28,861 nucleotides of DNA from positions 1 to 28,861 of IMG/VR virus record IMGVR_UViG_3300037070_006643, one strand, 5' to 3'. Under the pieces are notes generated by a model, which ran no database searches, was not told the DNA's origin, and saw only the letters and a list, made by a program, of their open reading frames with translations. Source of the DNA: a virus. Every line of letters begins with the position of its first letter. The first letter of the stretch is position 1. The position numbers and the translations under genes are program-made. Positions 20,622 through 26,896 of the stretch are shown in pieces.

Positions 20622-20652
20622 AAGCCCCTCACTGCAAGTCGGTGGGGGGCTT
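20622..20652 (+). terminator. Terminator after the lysis cassette
   Basis: AAGCCCCTCACTG (20622-20634) pairs over 13 positions with 20640-20652 around a CAAGT loop. It is followed by T-containing sequence (TTGCCATTGCTTT). It closes the endolysin-holin unit. Confidence 0.8.
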
Positions 20653-20677
20653 TGCCATTGCTTTACCTTTAGGTTGT

Positions 20678-20706
20678 TTGGCATACGTTCCTCTGAGGCA
20701 TACTCC
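20678..20706 (+). promoter_or_regulatory. Promoter upstream of the non-coding RNA region
   Basis: TTGGCA (20678-20683) and TACTCC (20701-20706) are 17 nt apart, immediately after the lysis terminator. Transcription would start near 20713, run through the boxA-like motif and the tRNA-like structure, and then into the rightward genes from 21142. Confidence 0.6.
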
Positions 20707-20748
20707 AGTTGTGAGCGGCGCAGGACCGGCCGAAGCACCAGGCAAGAA

Positions 20749-20773
20749 CTTGAGAACTCAACAGTGGACCAAG
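20749..20773 (+). promoter_or_regulatory. rRNA-leader (boxA)-like antitermination motif
   Basis: CTTGAGAACTCAACAG with a following GTGGACCAAG closely resembles the TTTGAGAACTC...AGTGTG motif of actinobacterial rRNA leaders, where NusB/S10 bind boxA to make transcription resistant to termination. It lies about 36 nt after the predicted start of the transcript. The motif match is seen directly; antitermination here is inference. Confidence 0.55.
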
Positions 20774-20981
20774 AAGTGGGGACACCCCTCCCCGGCGAAG
20801 CGCAACACGCACCTTGCAGACGAAAAGGGGGACGGTCCGGCGGGACCTGAAAAACCCGTGCATCACCCCCATCGGATACGACCAGCCGGTTGAGCCTCAA
20901 GCTCCCGTCGGGGTCTCTGGTGGGTTCCTGAAAGTCCCCCTCTCCTCCGGTGGCCCAAACCCGGCGGAGCGGGGGGAACCA
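20774..20981 (+). other. Non-coding leader, no gene seen
   Basis: This 208-nt stretch between the boxA-like motif and the tRNA-like structure has open frames but none with a ribosome binding site or protein-like sequence. It contains several GC-rich inverted repeats, including GGTGG (20949-20953) with CCACC (20979-20983). It is most likely an untranslated leader or part of a longer RNA. Confidence 0.4.
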
Positions 20982-21105
20982 CCCTCGGTAGTCCAAGACC
21001 TTCAACGCCCAGCTGGACGCACTCCAATCAGGAGGGGGCGAAGAGGTCACGGTAGAGACGGCCCGAAAGGGACGCAACGTGCCGGTTCGAATCCGGCCCG
21101 AGGGA
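20982..21105 (+). ncRNA. Oversized tRNA-like structure (about 124 nt)
   Basis: CCCTCGG (20982-20988) pairs perfectly with CCGAGGG (21098-21104), followed by discriminator A. The T-arm GCCGG-TTCGAAT-CCGGC (21081-21097) is canonical. TA follows the 5' acceptor strand as in normal tRNAs. GTCC (20991-20994) can pair with GGAC (21015-21018), or GTC with GAC (21057-21059) after a D-loop-like GGTAGA. The middle has a CTCC/GGAG hairpin and a CCC-GAAA-GGG tetraloop hairpin. No standard 7-nt anticodon loop is found. It may be an interrupted tRNA, or a tRNA mimic with tmRNA-like layout but no coding part. Confidence 0.55.
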
Positions 21106-21141
21106 CGCAAAACCCCATCCCCGTTCGAAGGAGCACACACC

Positions 21142-21315
21142 GTGCAGCTCTTCTTGTTCTACATCATTGCGATGACTGCCTTCGGTGCGATCACGACCGT
21201 CTTCCAGGTCGGCAAGGTCCGGCCGGTCCTCACCCCCGGAATGGCCGCAGGCGCTGTCATCTGGTCGGCCGCCAACATCATCGGCTTCGCGTGGATCCTG
21301 TCGAGTCTCCAGTGA
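21142..21315 (+). CDS. Small two-span membrane protein
   Basis: The 57-residue product starts with GTG 21142 (VQLFLFYIIAMTAFGAITTV), with a GAAGGAG site 8 nt upstream. Hydrophobic segments at about 3-22 and 35-54 flank a short loop (GKVRPVLTP). It could be an accessory holin or another membrane effector. Its start lies 36 nt after the tRNA-like structure, so both may share a transcript. It overlaps the next start (GTGA). Confidence 0.65.
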   Translation: MQLFLFYIIAMTAFGAITTVFQVGKVRPVLTPGMAAGAVIWSAANIIGFAWILSSLQ

Positions 21316-21410
21316 GCTGCATCGCCCACGCCCTGATCCGTGACTGGGCGAACGGTATCTGGATTCTCCGGTGCGTCAATCCCGGCTGCGGCTACATGGT
21401 CGCCGAGTGA
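21312..21410 (+). CDS. 32-residue Cys-containing peptide
   Basis: The GTG at 21312 overlaps the upstream stop, and its own stop overlaps the next GTG. The peptide (VSCIAHALIRDWANGIWILR, then CVNPGCGYMVAE) has Cys at 3, 21 and 26, plus His6. This could be a tiny metal site. 'RdW.nGiWiLRCvnPgCG' resembles one half of a zinc ribbon. It is real by coupling, with unknown role. Confidence 0.5.
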   Translation: MSCIAHALIRDWANGIWILRCVNPGCGYMVAE

Positions 21411-21484
21411 AGGCCGCTCTCGGATTCGCTCTGGTTTTCCTCACCCTGATCGCTCTGATTCTGCACGCCGCACCCCCGAAGTAA
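21407..21484 (+). CDS. 25-residue single-span membrane peptide
   Basis: The GTG at 21407 overlaps the upstream stop (GTGA). The peptide is one hydrophobic helix (ALGFALVFLTLIALILHAA) with a Lys near each end. It is a candidate membrane microprotein. Its size makes it uncertain, but the overlap and clean helix support it. Confidence 0.45.
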   Translation: MKAALGFALVFLTLIALILHAAPPK

Positions 21485-21507
21485 CACCGAGTGAGAGGCA
21501 CCTCACC

Positions 21508-22017
21508 ATGCGTAACCTGACCGAAGAGATTCTCGCCCTCCCCACCACCAACCTGGACCGGGACATCAGTCGCAACCAGGTACTTCACGTCGTCAAGGGC
21601 GCCGTCGCCGTCGAGATCGACCGGAACATGTACCCGGAGGACCCGACGCACACCGAGCACAACAACCGGATCCTGGCGATCGTCTCCACCGCCTACAATC
21701 TTCTGGCCGATTACGCCGCCGAATACGCCGCGTCGAGGGTTCGGGCGGAGATGGAAGCAGCCGGAATCATCAGGCCGGACTTCACCGACGCGGCGCTGTT
21801 CGCCGCCAACAAGGAGTCCGGCGAGGGTGTGACTTCGTATCACGACCTGGCACCCCACGACGTCGACGCCATCATGGCGCTGGGCGACATCTTCAATCGG
21901 CTGATCAGCCTCGCCATCGAACAGGCGGAGTTCGGGCTCCGGCTGTCTCGCGTCATGGGTGGCGGCGTTCCCGACTTCACCGGCCTCAGCGAGTTTCTGG
22001 GAGACGACCGGTCGTGA
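21508..22017 (+). CDS. Hypothetical helical protein
   Basis: The 169-residue product starts MRNLTEEILALPTTNLDRDI. It is mostly helical, with a repeated Ala/Glu-rich pattern (LLADYAAEYAASRVRAEMEA) and a C-terminal GLSEFLGDDRS. There are no Cys or catalytic motifs. AGAGG lies about 10 nt before ATG 21508. Its stop overlaps the next start (GTGA). The function is unknown. Confidence 0.65.
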   Translation: MRNLTEEILALPTTNLDRDISRNQVLHVVKGAVAVEIDRNMYPEDPTHTEHNNRILAIVSTAYNLLADYAAEYAASRVRAEMEAAGIIRPDFTDAALFAANKESGEGVTSYHDLAPHDVDAIMALGDIFNRLISLAIEQAEFGLRLSRVMGGGVPDFTGLSEFLGDDRS

Positions 22018-22490
22018 TCGCCTTCACCTACCACGGGCGCCACCGGATCCTTCGGGATCCGGTGGTCCGGTTCACCAAGAAGTTCGATCTGATCATCATC
22101 GGCACCGACGCCGACCACGGCAAGGTACGGACGTTTCGGGTCGACCGAATCGACGGAAGGATCAAGACTCTTGACCCCGGAAAGCGCACGGGTCGCCCGA
22201 CGGCGGCGAGAATACCTCCGCAGCGTCGGCCGACCCCTTCTGGTGACCAGCCCCGAACTGGAATCCGTACAGCGGCGTGTCCGGTCGTATCGTTCCCGTG
22301 GCATGTCGCTACGACAGATGTCCGATCAGACCGGCGTGTCGTTCCGGACGATCGGAGAGATCGAAACCGCGACCGGGATACGCTCATCGACGCTCACCCG
22401 GCTGCGTACTCTCCGATTCGAACCGCCCAACGATTCGGCGCTGATCGACGCGACCGGAACCCGTCGCCGTCTGGCGTCACTCTGGTATGA
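22014..22490 (+). CDS. WYL-like domain protein with long overlapping tail
   Basis: GTG 22014 opens a 158-codon frame. Residues 1-55 match a compact WYL-like domain: FTYHGRHRILRDPVVRF, then FDLIIIGTDADHGKVRTFRV. WYL domains bind nucleic acid or ligands and regulate phage and defence genes. After residue 55 the frame becomes Arg/Pro/Thr-rich and does not look like folded protein. It overlaps the next gene by 320 nt in the +1 frame. Either a stop has been lost, or the true product ends by frameshift into the next frame. Confidence 0.55.
   Translation: MIAFTYHGRHRILRDPVVRFTKKFDLIIIGTDADHGKVRTFRVDRIDGRIKTLDPGKRTGRPTAARIPPQRRPTPSGDQPRTGIRTAACPVVSFPWHVATTDVRSDRRVVPDDRRDRNRDRDTLIDAHPAAYSPIRTAQRFGADRRDRNPSPSGVTLV
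22040..22065 (+). other. Perfect 11-bp UUCG hairpin inside the WYL gene
   Basis: CCACCGGATCC (22040-22050) pairs exactly with GGATCCGGTGG (22055-22065) around a TTCG loop, the extra-stable C(UUCG)G type. It lies within codons 9-18 of the WYL-like gene. It could slow or stop transcription or translation, or mark an RNA processing site. Confidence 0.6.
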
Positions 22491-23109
22491 CGGCTTTCCG
22501 ATCCCGTGGCTTCAGGAACGTCTGGGCGTACTCGACCGCCGTCACACACAGATCCTCATCCGGGGCGGGAAGGCTGTGGGTCGGCCCTCTCTGGTGAAAG
22601 GCGTCACAGCGGCGGCGGTGAACCGGCTATACGACGAACTGGATGGTCACGGTCCGGAAGAATTCGGGATCGCCCCGCGCGTCGTCAAGTTCTGCCGGAC
22701 GTTCGCCGTGAAGGTGGGCGCCACTCCCCGGCACTGTTGGGATCCGGACACCATCGACGATCCGGAAGCGATTCCCGAATGGACGGGGGCGTGCGGTACT
22801 TCGCGTGGCCTGCACATCCACTACCGGGATCAGATCCTTCCCGCCTGCGGGCCCTGTCTGGCAACCCGGACGGTGGAAACCCCTCACGCCGGAAGTTCCA
22901 CTTCCGGATTGCAGGGCCCGAAGCTGACGACCGCCAGAGAGAAGCGGGGTTTGTCCATCAGGGAGCTGGGTGTCGAACTGGGCGTCAGTGAGTCGACGGT
23001 CTACTACTGGGAGACCGGCCGGTCCGCGCCGCGTTCCCGTGAGCGTCTCACTCAGCTGTGCAAGACGCTGGGTTGCATGGAAACCGATCTGACAGGAGAA
23101 ACCGCATGA
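22171..23109 (+). CDS. Double helix-turn-helix regulatory protein
   Basis: The 312-residue product has a first HTH near residues 38-75 (RGMSLRQMSDQTGVSFRTIG) and a C-terminal XRE-type HTH at about 251-305 (REKRGLSIRELGVELGVSES, then YYWETGRSAP). Between them, CGTSRGLHIHYRDQ with later C-x2-C may bind zinc. It probably binds operators as a regulator. TTG 22171 has GGAAGG upstream; GTG at 22243 is an alternative start. A linker hairpin (CCGGAAGT/ACTTCCGG) lies at 22889-22907. Its stop overlaps the endonuclease VII start (ATGA). Confidence 0.75.
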   Translation: MTPESARVARRRREYLRSVGRPLLVTSPELESVQRRVRSYRSRGMSLRQMSDQTGVSFRTIGEIETATGIRSSTLTRLRTLRFEPPNDSALIDATGTRRRLASLWYDGFPIPWLQERLGVLDRRHTQILIRGGKAVGRPSLVKGVTAAAVNRLYDELDGHGPEEFGIAPRVVKFCRTFAVKVGATPRHCWDPDTIDDPEAIPEWTGACGTSRGLHIHYRDQILPACGPCLATRTVETPHAGSSTSGLQGPKLTTAREKRGLSIRELGVELGVSESTVYYWETGRSAPRSRERLTQLCKTLGCMETDLTGETA

Positions 23110-23591
23110 CGGAACCCGAATGCCGGGACTGCCGAGAGCAGGTGAGTCAGTACCGCGAATGGGTGGCCGGTGGCCGTCAGGGGAACTCTCCACCGGTACC
23201 CGGGCGTACACCCAGGGCGCTGGTGAAGAACTCTGGTGGCCGATGCACTTCGCATTGGAGGGAGGAGCGGCAGCGCCGGAAGGATGCTGCTCACGAGAAG
23301 CGGGTTGTGAAGGTGTACGGCCTGAAGCCGGGACAGTACAAGCTGCTGTACGACTTCCAGGGCGGTTTTTGCGCGATCTGTGTCCGGGCCAACGGCGCCA
23401 CCCGCAAACTGTCGGTCGACCACGACCACAAGACGGGGCTGGTCCGAGGGTTGCTGTGCAGGCCGTGTAACGACCTGCTGGGTCACATCCGGGACAACGT
23501 CGCGACCGCGCACCGGATCGTCCGCTACCTGGAGTCACCTCCGGCGGCGGCGCTCGGAATGAACGCGGTCCATGAGGAGAATCGTGGCTGA
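23106..23591 (+). CDS. Endonuclease VII-like Holliday junction resolvase
   Basis: The 161-residue product carries the endonuclease VII signature near its C-terminal half. C89-x2-C92 (FCAIC) and C118-x2-C121 (LLCRPCN) form the zinc site. The catalytic core is VDHDHKTGLVRGLL (Asp105, His106, Asp107, His108). T4 endonuclease VII cuts branched DNA before packaging. The N-terminal region has a further CRDC pair. AGGAG precedes ATG 23106, which overlaps the upstream stop. It overlaps the Cas4-like gene by 8 nt, so the two are probably made together. Confidence 0.88.
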   Translation: MTEPECRDCREQVSQYREWVAGGRQGNSPPVPGRTPRALVKNSGGRCTSHWREERQRRKDAAHEKRVVKVYGLKPGQYKLLYDFQGGFCAICVRANGATRKLSVDHDHKTGLVRGLLCRPCNDLLGHIRDNVATAHRIVRYLESPPAAALGMNAVHEENRG

Positions 23592-25161
23592 CGGCTATCT
23601 GTGCCGGGACTGCTCTCGGGTGGTGTCGGCGACCAAGAACAATCGCTACCGGTCACATAAGGACCGGGACGGGCAGACGAACTGTGCCGGATCGTCCACC
23701 GAGATCCCCGAGGATCTGCTGACGCAGCCTCCGTCGGACACCCGGAAGGCTGGAGTGCCGGAGGAGGGAAAGGACTTCGCGAAGTGCCCGCAATGCGGCC
23801 GCAACGTGACTCTGACCCGCCTGGGCTACTTTCCGCAGCACGACACAACACTGTACGGAGGTGAGCAGTGCAGCACGACGGGCGTGAGAGCGTTCCACGC
23901 AGCAGCCAAGACAGCGGATCTTCCACTGCCGGGGGACAGTCTGCCGGAGAAGGGCGTCGACCGGGCCGTGAGGCCGAAGGTGTCGAATCAGCTGGAAGTG
24001 GAACGCGAACGAGTCGGCAGGCCGATGAAAGAGTTGGAATCTGCACCTCCTGCCAGTTCTGGTGCCTCCACGGACTCCGACTCCCCGGCATCTACGACCT
24101 CTTCCGGCGAACCCCCGCCGAAAGAGGATCCACTGACACCCGAGGAGATCGCGGAAGCCTTCGAGGTTCCGGCGGGGATGCTCTCCCCGGAGTCGACGGA
24201 GAAGTCGTCGGTCGGGAGCGAGCCGAACGTCACGTCGAACTCTTCGCTCGCATCGCTGCCGGTGTTCACGCTCGGGAGGAAGCTGAGCGAGCTGATCCGT
24301 CAGCCGGACAGTCCGTTTCTTCAGCCTCCGGAGTGGAAGGAACCGCCGACGGTCTTCCTTCAGCCCCCGGCGTACGGGGGTCCGGAGAAGGCGGATCCGA
24401 TGGAGGGCGGGTCGGCGGAGATCGCGACTCGGTTCAGGGAGATCTTCTACAGCCATTCGAACCGGAGGACGACCGATAACCGTTCAGCTCAGACGACTCT
24501 CGGCCCGAGTGAGATCGGTACTCCATGCGATCGTCGTCTGGCGATGGCGCTCCTGAATGTGGAGCCGGTCAATCCGGGCGGCGACGGCTGGGCGGCCTGG
24601 GTGGGAACCCAGGGGCATGCCGGGCTGGAGCAGATGTTCTCGTGGGCGTCTGCGAATACCGGCCGGTTCGCGACCGAGGTCCGGCTGAAGTTTCCCAGCG
24701 AGTTCGTGCCGCGCGGTACGTCCGACTTGTTCGACCGGATGTACGGCGAGGTGTGGGACTTCAAGTTCATGGGCGAGTACTCGCTGAAGAAGTTCAAGCT
24801 GGAAGGTCCGTCGGAAACGTACCGGATCCAGGGCCACGTGTACGGTCTGGGTCAGCAGCTCGCCGGAGAGAAAGTCAAGAAGGTCGCCATCCTGGGGCTT
24901 CCCCGGGCCGGTGGTTCCCTGGATGGGATGCACGTCTGGTCGGAGAAGTTCGACCGGAAGGTCGCCGAGAAGGCTCTGAAGCGAGTCGATGATATCGCGG
25001 CCAGGGTGGAGGAGATCCGCAGGCTTGACGGTCTCGGTTCGATGCCGAGCCCGATGGCCACCGCTCAGACGTTTTCGACGGCCGACGCTCGGGAATGTAA
25101 ATGGTGTCCATTCAGCAATCCCCGCGACAAGGGGTTCCAGAGAGGGTGCCCCGGACCGTGA
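23584..25161 (+). CDS. Cas4/RecB-like Fe-S PD-(D/E)XK nuclease with zinc-ribbon N-terminus
   Basis: The 525-residue product starts with GTG 23584, with GAGGAG 5-6 nt upstream. The C-terminal half has a RecB-type core: His345 in GTQGHAGLE, Asp381 in RGTSDLF, Asp392 and Lys394 in VWDFKF, then Gln416/Tyr420 in RIQGHVYGLG. Cys315 with Cys505, 508 and 522 would hold a 4Fe-4S cluster as in Cas4 and AddB. Cys7, 10, 34, 68 and 71 suggest N-terminal zinc ribbons, joined by a low-complexity acidic linker (about 150-225). Cas4 is normally about 200 residues, so this is an extended form. A 5'-3' exonuclease role in recombination is likely. Confidence 0.8.
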   Translation: MADGYLCRDCSRVVSATKNNRYRSHKDRDGQTNCAGSSTEIPEDLLTQPPSDTRKAGVPEEGKDFAKCPQCGRNVTLTRLGYFPQHDTTLYGGEQCSTTGVRAFHAAAKTADLPLPGDSLPEKGVDRAVRPKVSNQLEVERERVGRPMKELESAPPASSGASTDSDSPASTTSSGEPPPKEDPLTPEEIAEAFEVPAGMLSPESTEKSSVGSEPNVTSNSSLASLPVFTLGRKLSELIRQPDSPFLQPPEWKEPPTVFLQPPAYGGPEKADPMEGGSAEIATRFREIFYSHSNRRTTDNRSAQTTLGPSEIGTPCDRRLAMALLNVEPVNPGGDGWAAWVGTQGHAGLEQMFSWASANTGRFATEVRLKFPSEFVPRGTSDLFDRMYGEVWDFKFMGEYSLKKFKLEGPSETYRIQGHVYGLGQQLAGEKVKKVAILGLPRAGGSLDGMHVWSEKFDRKVAEKALKRVDDIAARVEEIRRLDGLGSMPSPMATAQTFSTADARECKWCPFSNPRDKGFQRGCPGP

Positions 25162-25571
25162 CCAAGGGCAGGCGCGTTACCGATCTCCGTGCGCATTTTG
25201 AATCGAAGCTGATCGTCGGCCACCCCGAGGGGCATTGGTCCCTGGCTGCCAAGGTCAGCAGTGAGGGTTACGGAGTCATCTCAACCGGCCGAGGGGTGGC
25301 CTACGCTCATCGAGTTGCGTACGAGCTGTACGTGAGTGTGATTCCCGAGGGTCTGGACATCGACCACCTGTGCCGGACTCGATGGTGCTGCAACCCCGCA
25401 CACCTGGAGCCAGTCACCAGGTCGGAAAATATCCGGCGCGCCTACAGGGTTTGCGGATCTGGCGAGCACGACATGACGGATCCGGCGAACTACTACCAGC
25501 GAAAGAACGGCGGCCGGATGTGCAAGCCGTGTAATACCCGTCGCAACACCAACCGAAAGAGGAAGCCCTGA
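25158..25571 (+). CDS. HNH endonuclease
   Basis: The 137-residue product starts with GTG 25158, overlapping the upstream stop. His51 (AHRVAYELY), Asp69-His70 (DIDHLC), C77-C78 with Asn79 and His82 (CCNPAHLEP), and Asn91 form the HNH beta-beta-alpha-metal core. A second Cys pair (CKPC) lies near the end. The basic C-terminus (NTRRNTNRKRKP) may bind DNA. It resembles free-standing homing endonucleases of phages, but could also be a packaging-type HNH. No interrupted neighbouring gene is seen, so its target is unknown. Confidence 0.82.
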   Translation: MTKGRRVTDLRAHFESKLIVGHPEGHWSLAAKVSSEGYGVISTGRGVAYAHRVAYELYVSVIPEGLDIDHLCRTRWCCNPAHLEPVTRSENIRRAYRVCGSGEHDMTDPANYYQRKNGGRMCKPCNTRRNTNRKRKP

Positions 25572-25684
25572 TGTCCCGGATTCTGAAGGCGTTACGGTTC
25601 CTGGCGTACGGCCAGTGCACCCACCCGGCGGTGTACTTCGTCAACGGCAAGAAGATCTGCACGGAATGCGGGCAGGAGTGCTGA
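25571..25684 (+). CDS. 37-residue zinc-ribbon peptide
   Basis: The ATG at 25571 overlaps the HNH stop by 1 nt (TGATG). MSRILKALRFLAYGQC is a basic helix. It is followed by CTHPA and CTECGQEC, which give a four-Cys/His zinc ribbon pattern. It is coupled to the HNH gene. The function is unknown. Confidence 0.55.
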   Translation: MSRILKALRFLAYGQCTHPAVYFVNGKKICTECGQEC

Positions 25685-25689
25685 AAGGT

Positions 25690-25773
25690 TTGACCCCGAG
25701 GGAACTCGGGTAAGTTGTACTTGCGAGCCGGGGGTGTCAGTCCCCGGCCGTAGGATCGAAGCCCTAACCGATC
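25690..25773 (+). promoter_or_regulatory. Promoter with palindromic spacer and two leader hairpins
   Basis: TTGACC (25690-25695) and TAAGTT (25711-25716) give a promoter with a short 15-nt spacer. The spacer is a palindrome CCCGAG-GGAA-CTCGGG (25695-25710), a possible operator. The leader then has GCCGGGG/CCCCGGC (25727-25748) and GATCG/CGATC (25754-25773). It drives the gene at 25793. Confidence 0.5.
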
Positions 25774-25792
25774 TCTGAAGGAGACCCATTAC

Positions 25793-26512
25793 ATGTCCGG
25801 AATCCAGCAGCCCGGCATCTCCGCCCCCGGCGACAAGTTCGCCCCCGCCGAGAACAACGGCGCCCTGCTCCTCTTCTTCCCGACCGCCTTCACCGCCCAG
25901 ATCAAGACCGCTCACGGCGAACAGGATGCGGTCACCGCGAAGGTCGTCCGGCTCAACGACGGCCGGGTGTACGACAACGCGATGATCTTCTCCACCGCTC
26001 TCGTCACCCAGCTGAAGGGCGCCGTCCCCGACGGCATCGTCCTCGGCACTCTCGGGCAGGGCGAGAACACCAAGGGGAACCCGCCGTGGCTGCTCACCCC
26101 GCACACCGAGGAGCAGGTTGCTCAGGCGGAGGCATGGATGGCCGCAAACCCTCGGGTCCAGCAGGCGCCGCAGGCAACTCCGGCTGGACCGCCCGCCTGG
26201 AACGCTCCGGCTACACCGGCAGCTCCCGCCTGGGGTGGTGCTCCCGCTCCCGCCGCCACCCCCGCCTGGGGTAGCCCGGCACCCGCTGCAACCGGTTGGG
26301 GCGGCGCTCCCGCCGGGCAGATCAACCCGGCCGCCGCTGGCTGGGGTGCACCCGCTCCCGCCCCTGTCGCCCCCCCGGTGACGGCTCCGGCCTCGCAGCT
26401 GGATCCGAATGCCGTCGCCGCCCAGCTGACCGGTATGGGCGTTCAGATCCCGCCGGGCTGCACCGTGGAGACTCTGATGGGTCTCGCAGCGGTGTACGGC
26501 ATCACCTCGTAA
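25793..26512 (+). CDS. Possible DNA-binding protein with Pro/Ala/Trp-Gly linker
   Basis: The 239-residue product starts MSGIQQPGISAPGDKFAPAE. Residues 15-110 form a compact beta-rich domain (NGALLLFFPTAFTAQIKTAH, then AKVVRLNDGRVYDNAMIF) that could be OB-fold-like. Residues 120-205 are a flexible linker of Ala/Pro with repeated WG motifs. A small C-terminal domain follows. High expression is suggested by its own promoter and terminator. A single-strand DNA-binding protein is a reasonable guess, since it follows the recombination genes. That is context-based. Confidence 0.65.
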   Translation: MSGIQQPGISAPGDKFAPAENNGALLLFFPTAFTAQIKTAHGEQDAVTAKVVRLNDGRVYDNAMIFSTALVTQLKGAVPDGIVLGTLGQGENTKGNPPWLLTPHTEEQVAQAEAWMAANPRVQQAPQATPAGPPAWNAPATPAAPAWGGAPAPAATPAWGSPAPAATGWGGAPAGQINPAAAGWGAPAPAPVAPPVTAPASQLDPNAVAAQLTGMGVQIPPGCTVETLMGLAAVYGITS

Positions 26513-26575
26513 GACCAGTCCCGTAGGAACCGAACCTCTGGCGAATGTGCCGGGAAGGCGGTGAGCGGGACTCCC

Positions 26576-26609
26576 GAAGGCCCCACCGAGTGACGGCGGT
26601 GGGGCCTTC
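26576..26609 (+). terminator. Terminator after the gene at 25793
   Basis: GAAGGCCCCACCG (26576-26588) pairs perfectly with CGGTGGGGCCTTC (26597-26609), a 13-bp stem with an 8-nt loop. A weak T-stretch (ACTTTCC) follows. Confidence 0.85.
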
Positions 26610-26613
26610 ACTT

Positions 26614-26684
26614 TCCCCGGTAGCTCAACGGTCAGAGCGGCCCCCATTCTGGGGCGGCAGCCGGTTCAACTCCGGTCCGGGGAA
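26614..26684 (+). tRNA. tRNA-like gene with a 6-nt anticodon loop
   Basis: A full cloverleaf can be drawn: acceptor TCCCCGG/CCGGGGA (7 bp), D-stem GCTC/GAGC with an 8-nt loop, and anticodon stem GCCCC/GGGGC with a 6-nt loop (CATTCT). A 4-nt variable region and T-arm GCCGG-TTCAACT-CCGGT follow, then discriminator A. The total is 71 nt. The 6-nt loop breaks the rule of 7, so its anticodon cannot be read reliably. No CCA is encoded; CTCAG follows the A, as in the element at 10188. It could still be a charged tRNA with altered decoding, or a decoy. Confidence 0.6.
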
Positions 26685-26714
26685 CTCAGTCCAACCGATC
26701 AAGGAGCACGCGAC

Positions 26715-26858
26715 ATGGGCACGTACCGCGATGAGGGAGACCGCAATCTCCACCCGACCCTGAAGACTCTGATCGAATGGGCGGCCTACGGGGTGATCTT
26801 CGGTCTCCTCTTCCTGTTCTTCCTGGGCGTCTACGTCCTCGCTGACCTGGTGTTCTAA
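26715..26858 (+). CDS. Small single-span membrane protein
   Basis: The 47-residue product starts MGTYRDEGDRNLHPTLKTLI. It has a charged N-terminus, then one hydrophobic segment (AAYGVIFGLLFLFFLGVYVL). An AAGGAG site lies 8 nt upstream. It sits between the tRNA-like gene and the phosphoesterase gene. The function is unknown; topology suggests a cytoplasmic N-terminus. Confidence 0.6.
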   Translation: MGTYRDEGDRNLHPTLKTLIEWAAYGVIFGLLFLFFLGVYVLADLVF

Positions 26859-26896
26859 TGGGGTAGCCGCACCGACTGCAAGGAGAGCCACCCCTC

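Noticed and set aside
20982-21105. tmRNA gene
   Set aside because: It is far too short, and no tag reading frame or pseudoknot-like region is visible.
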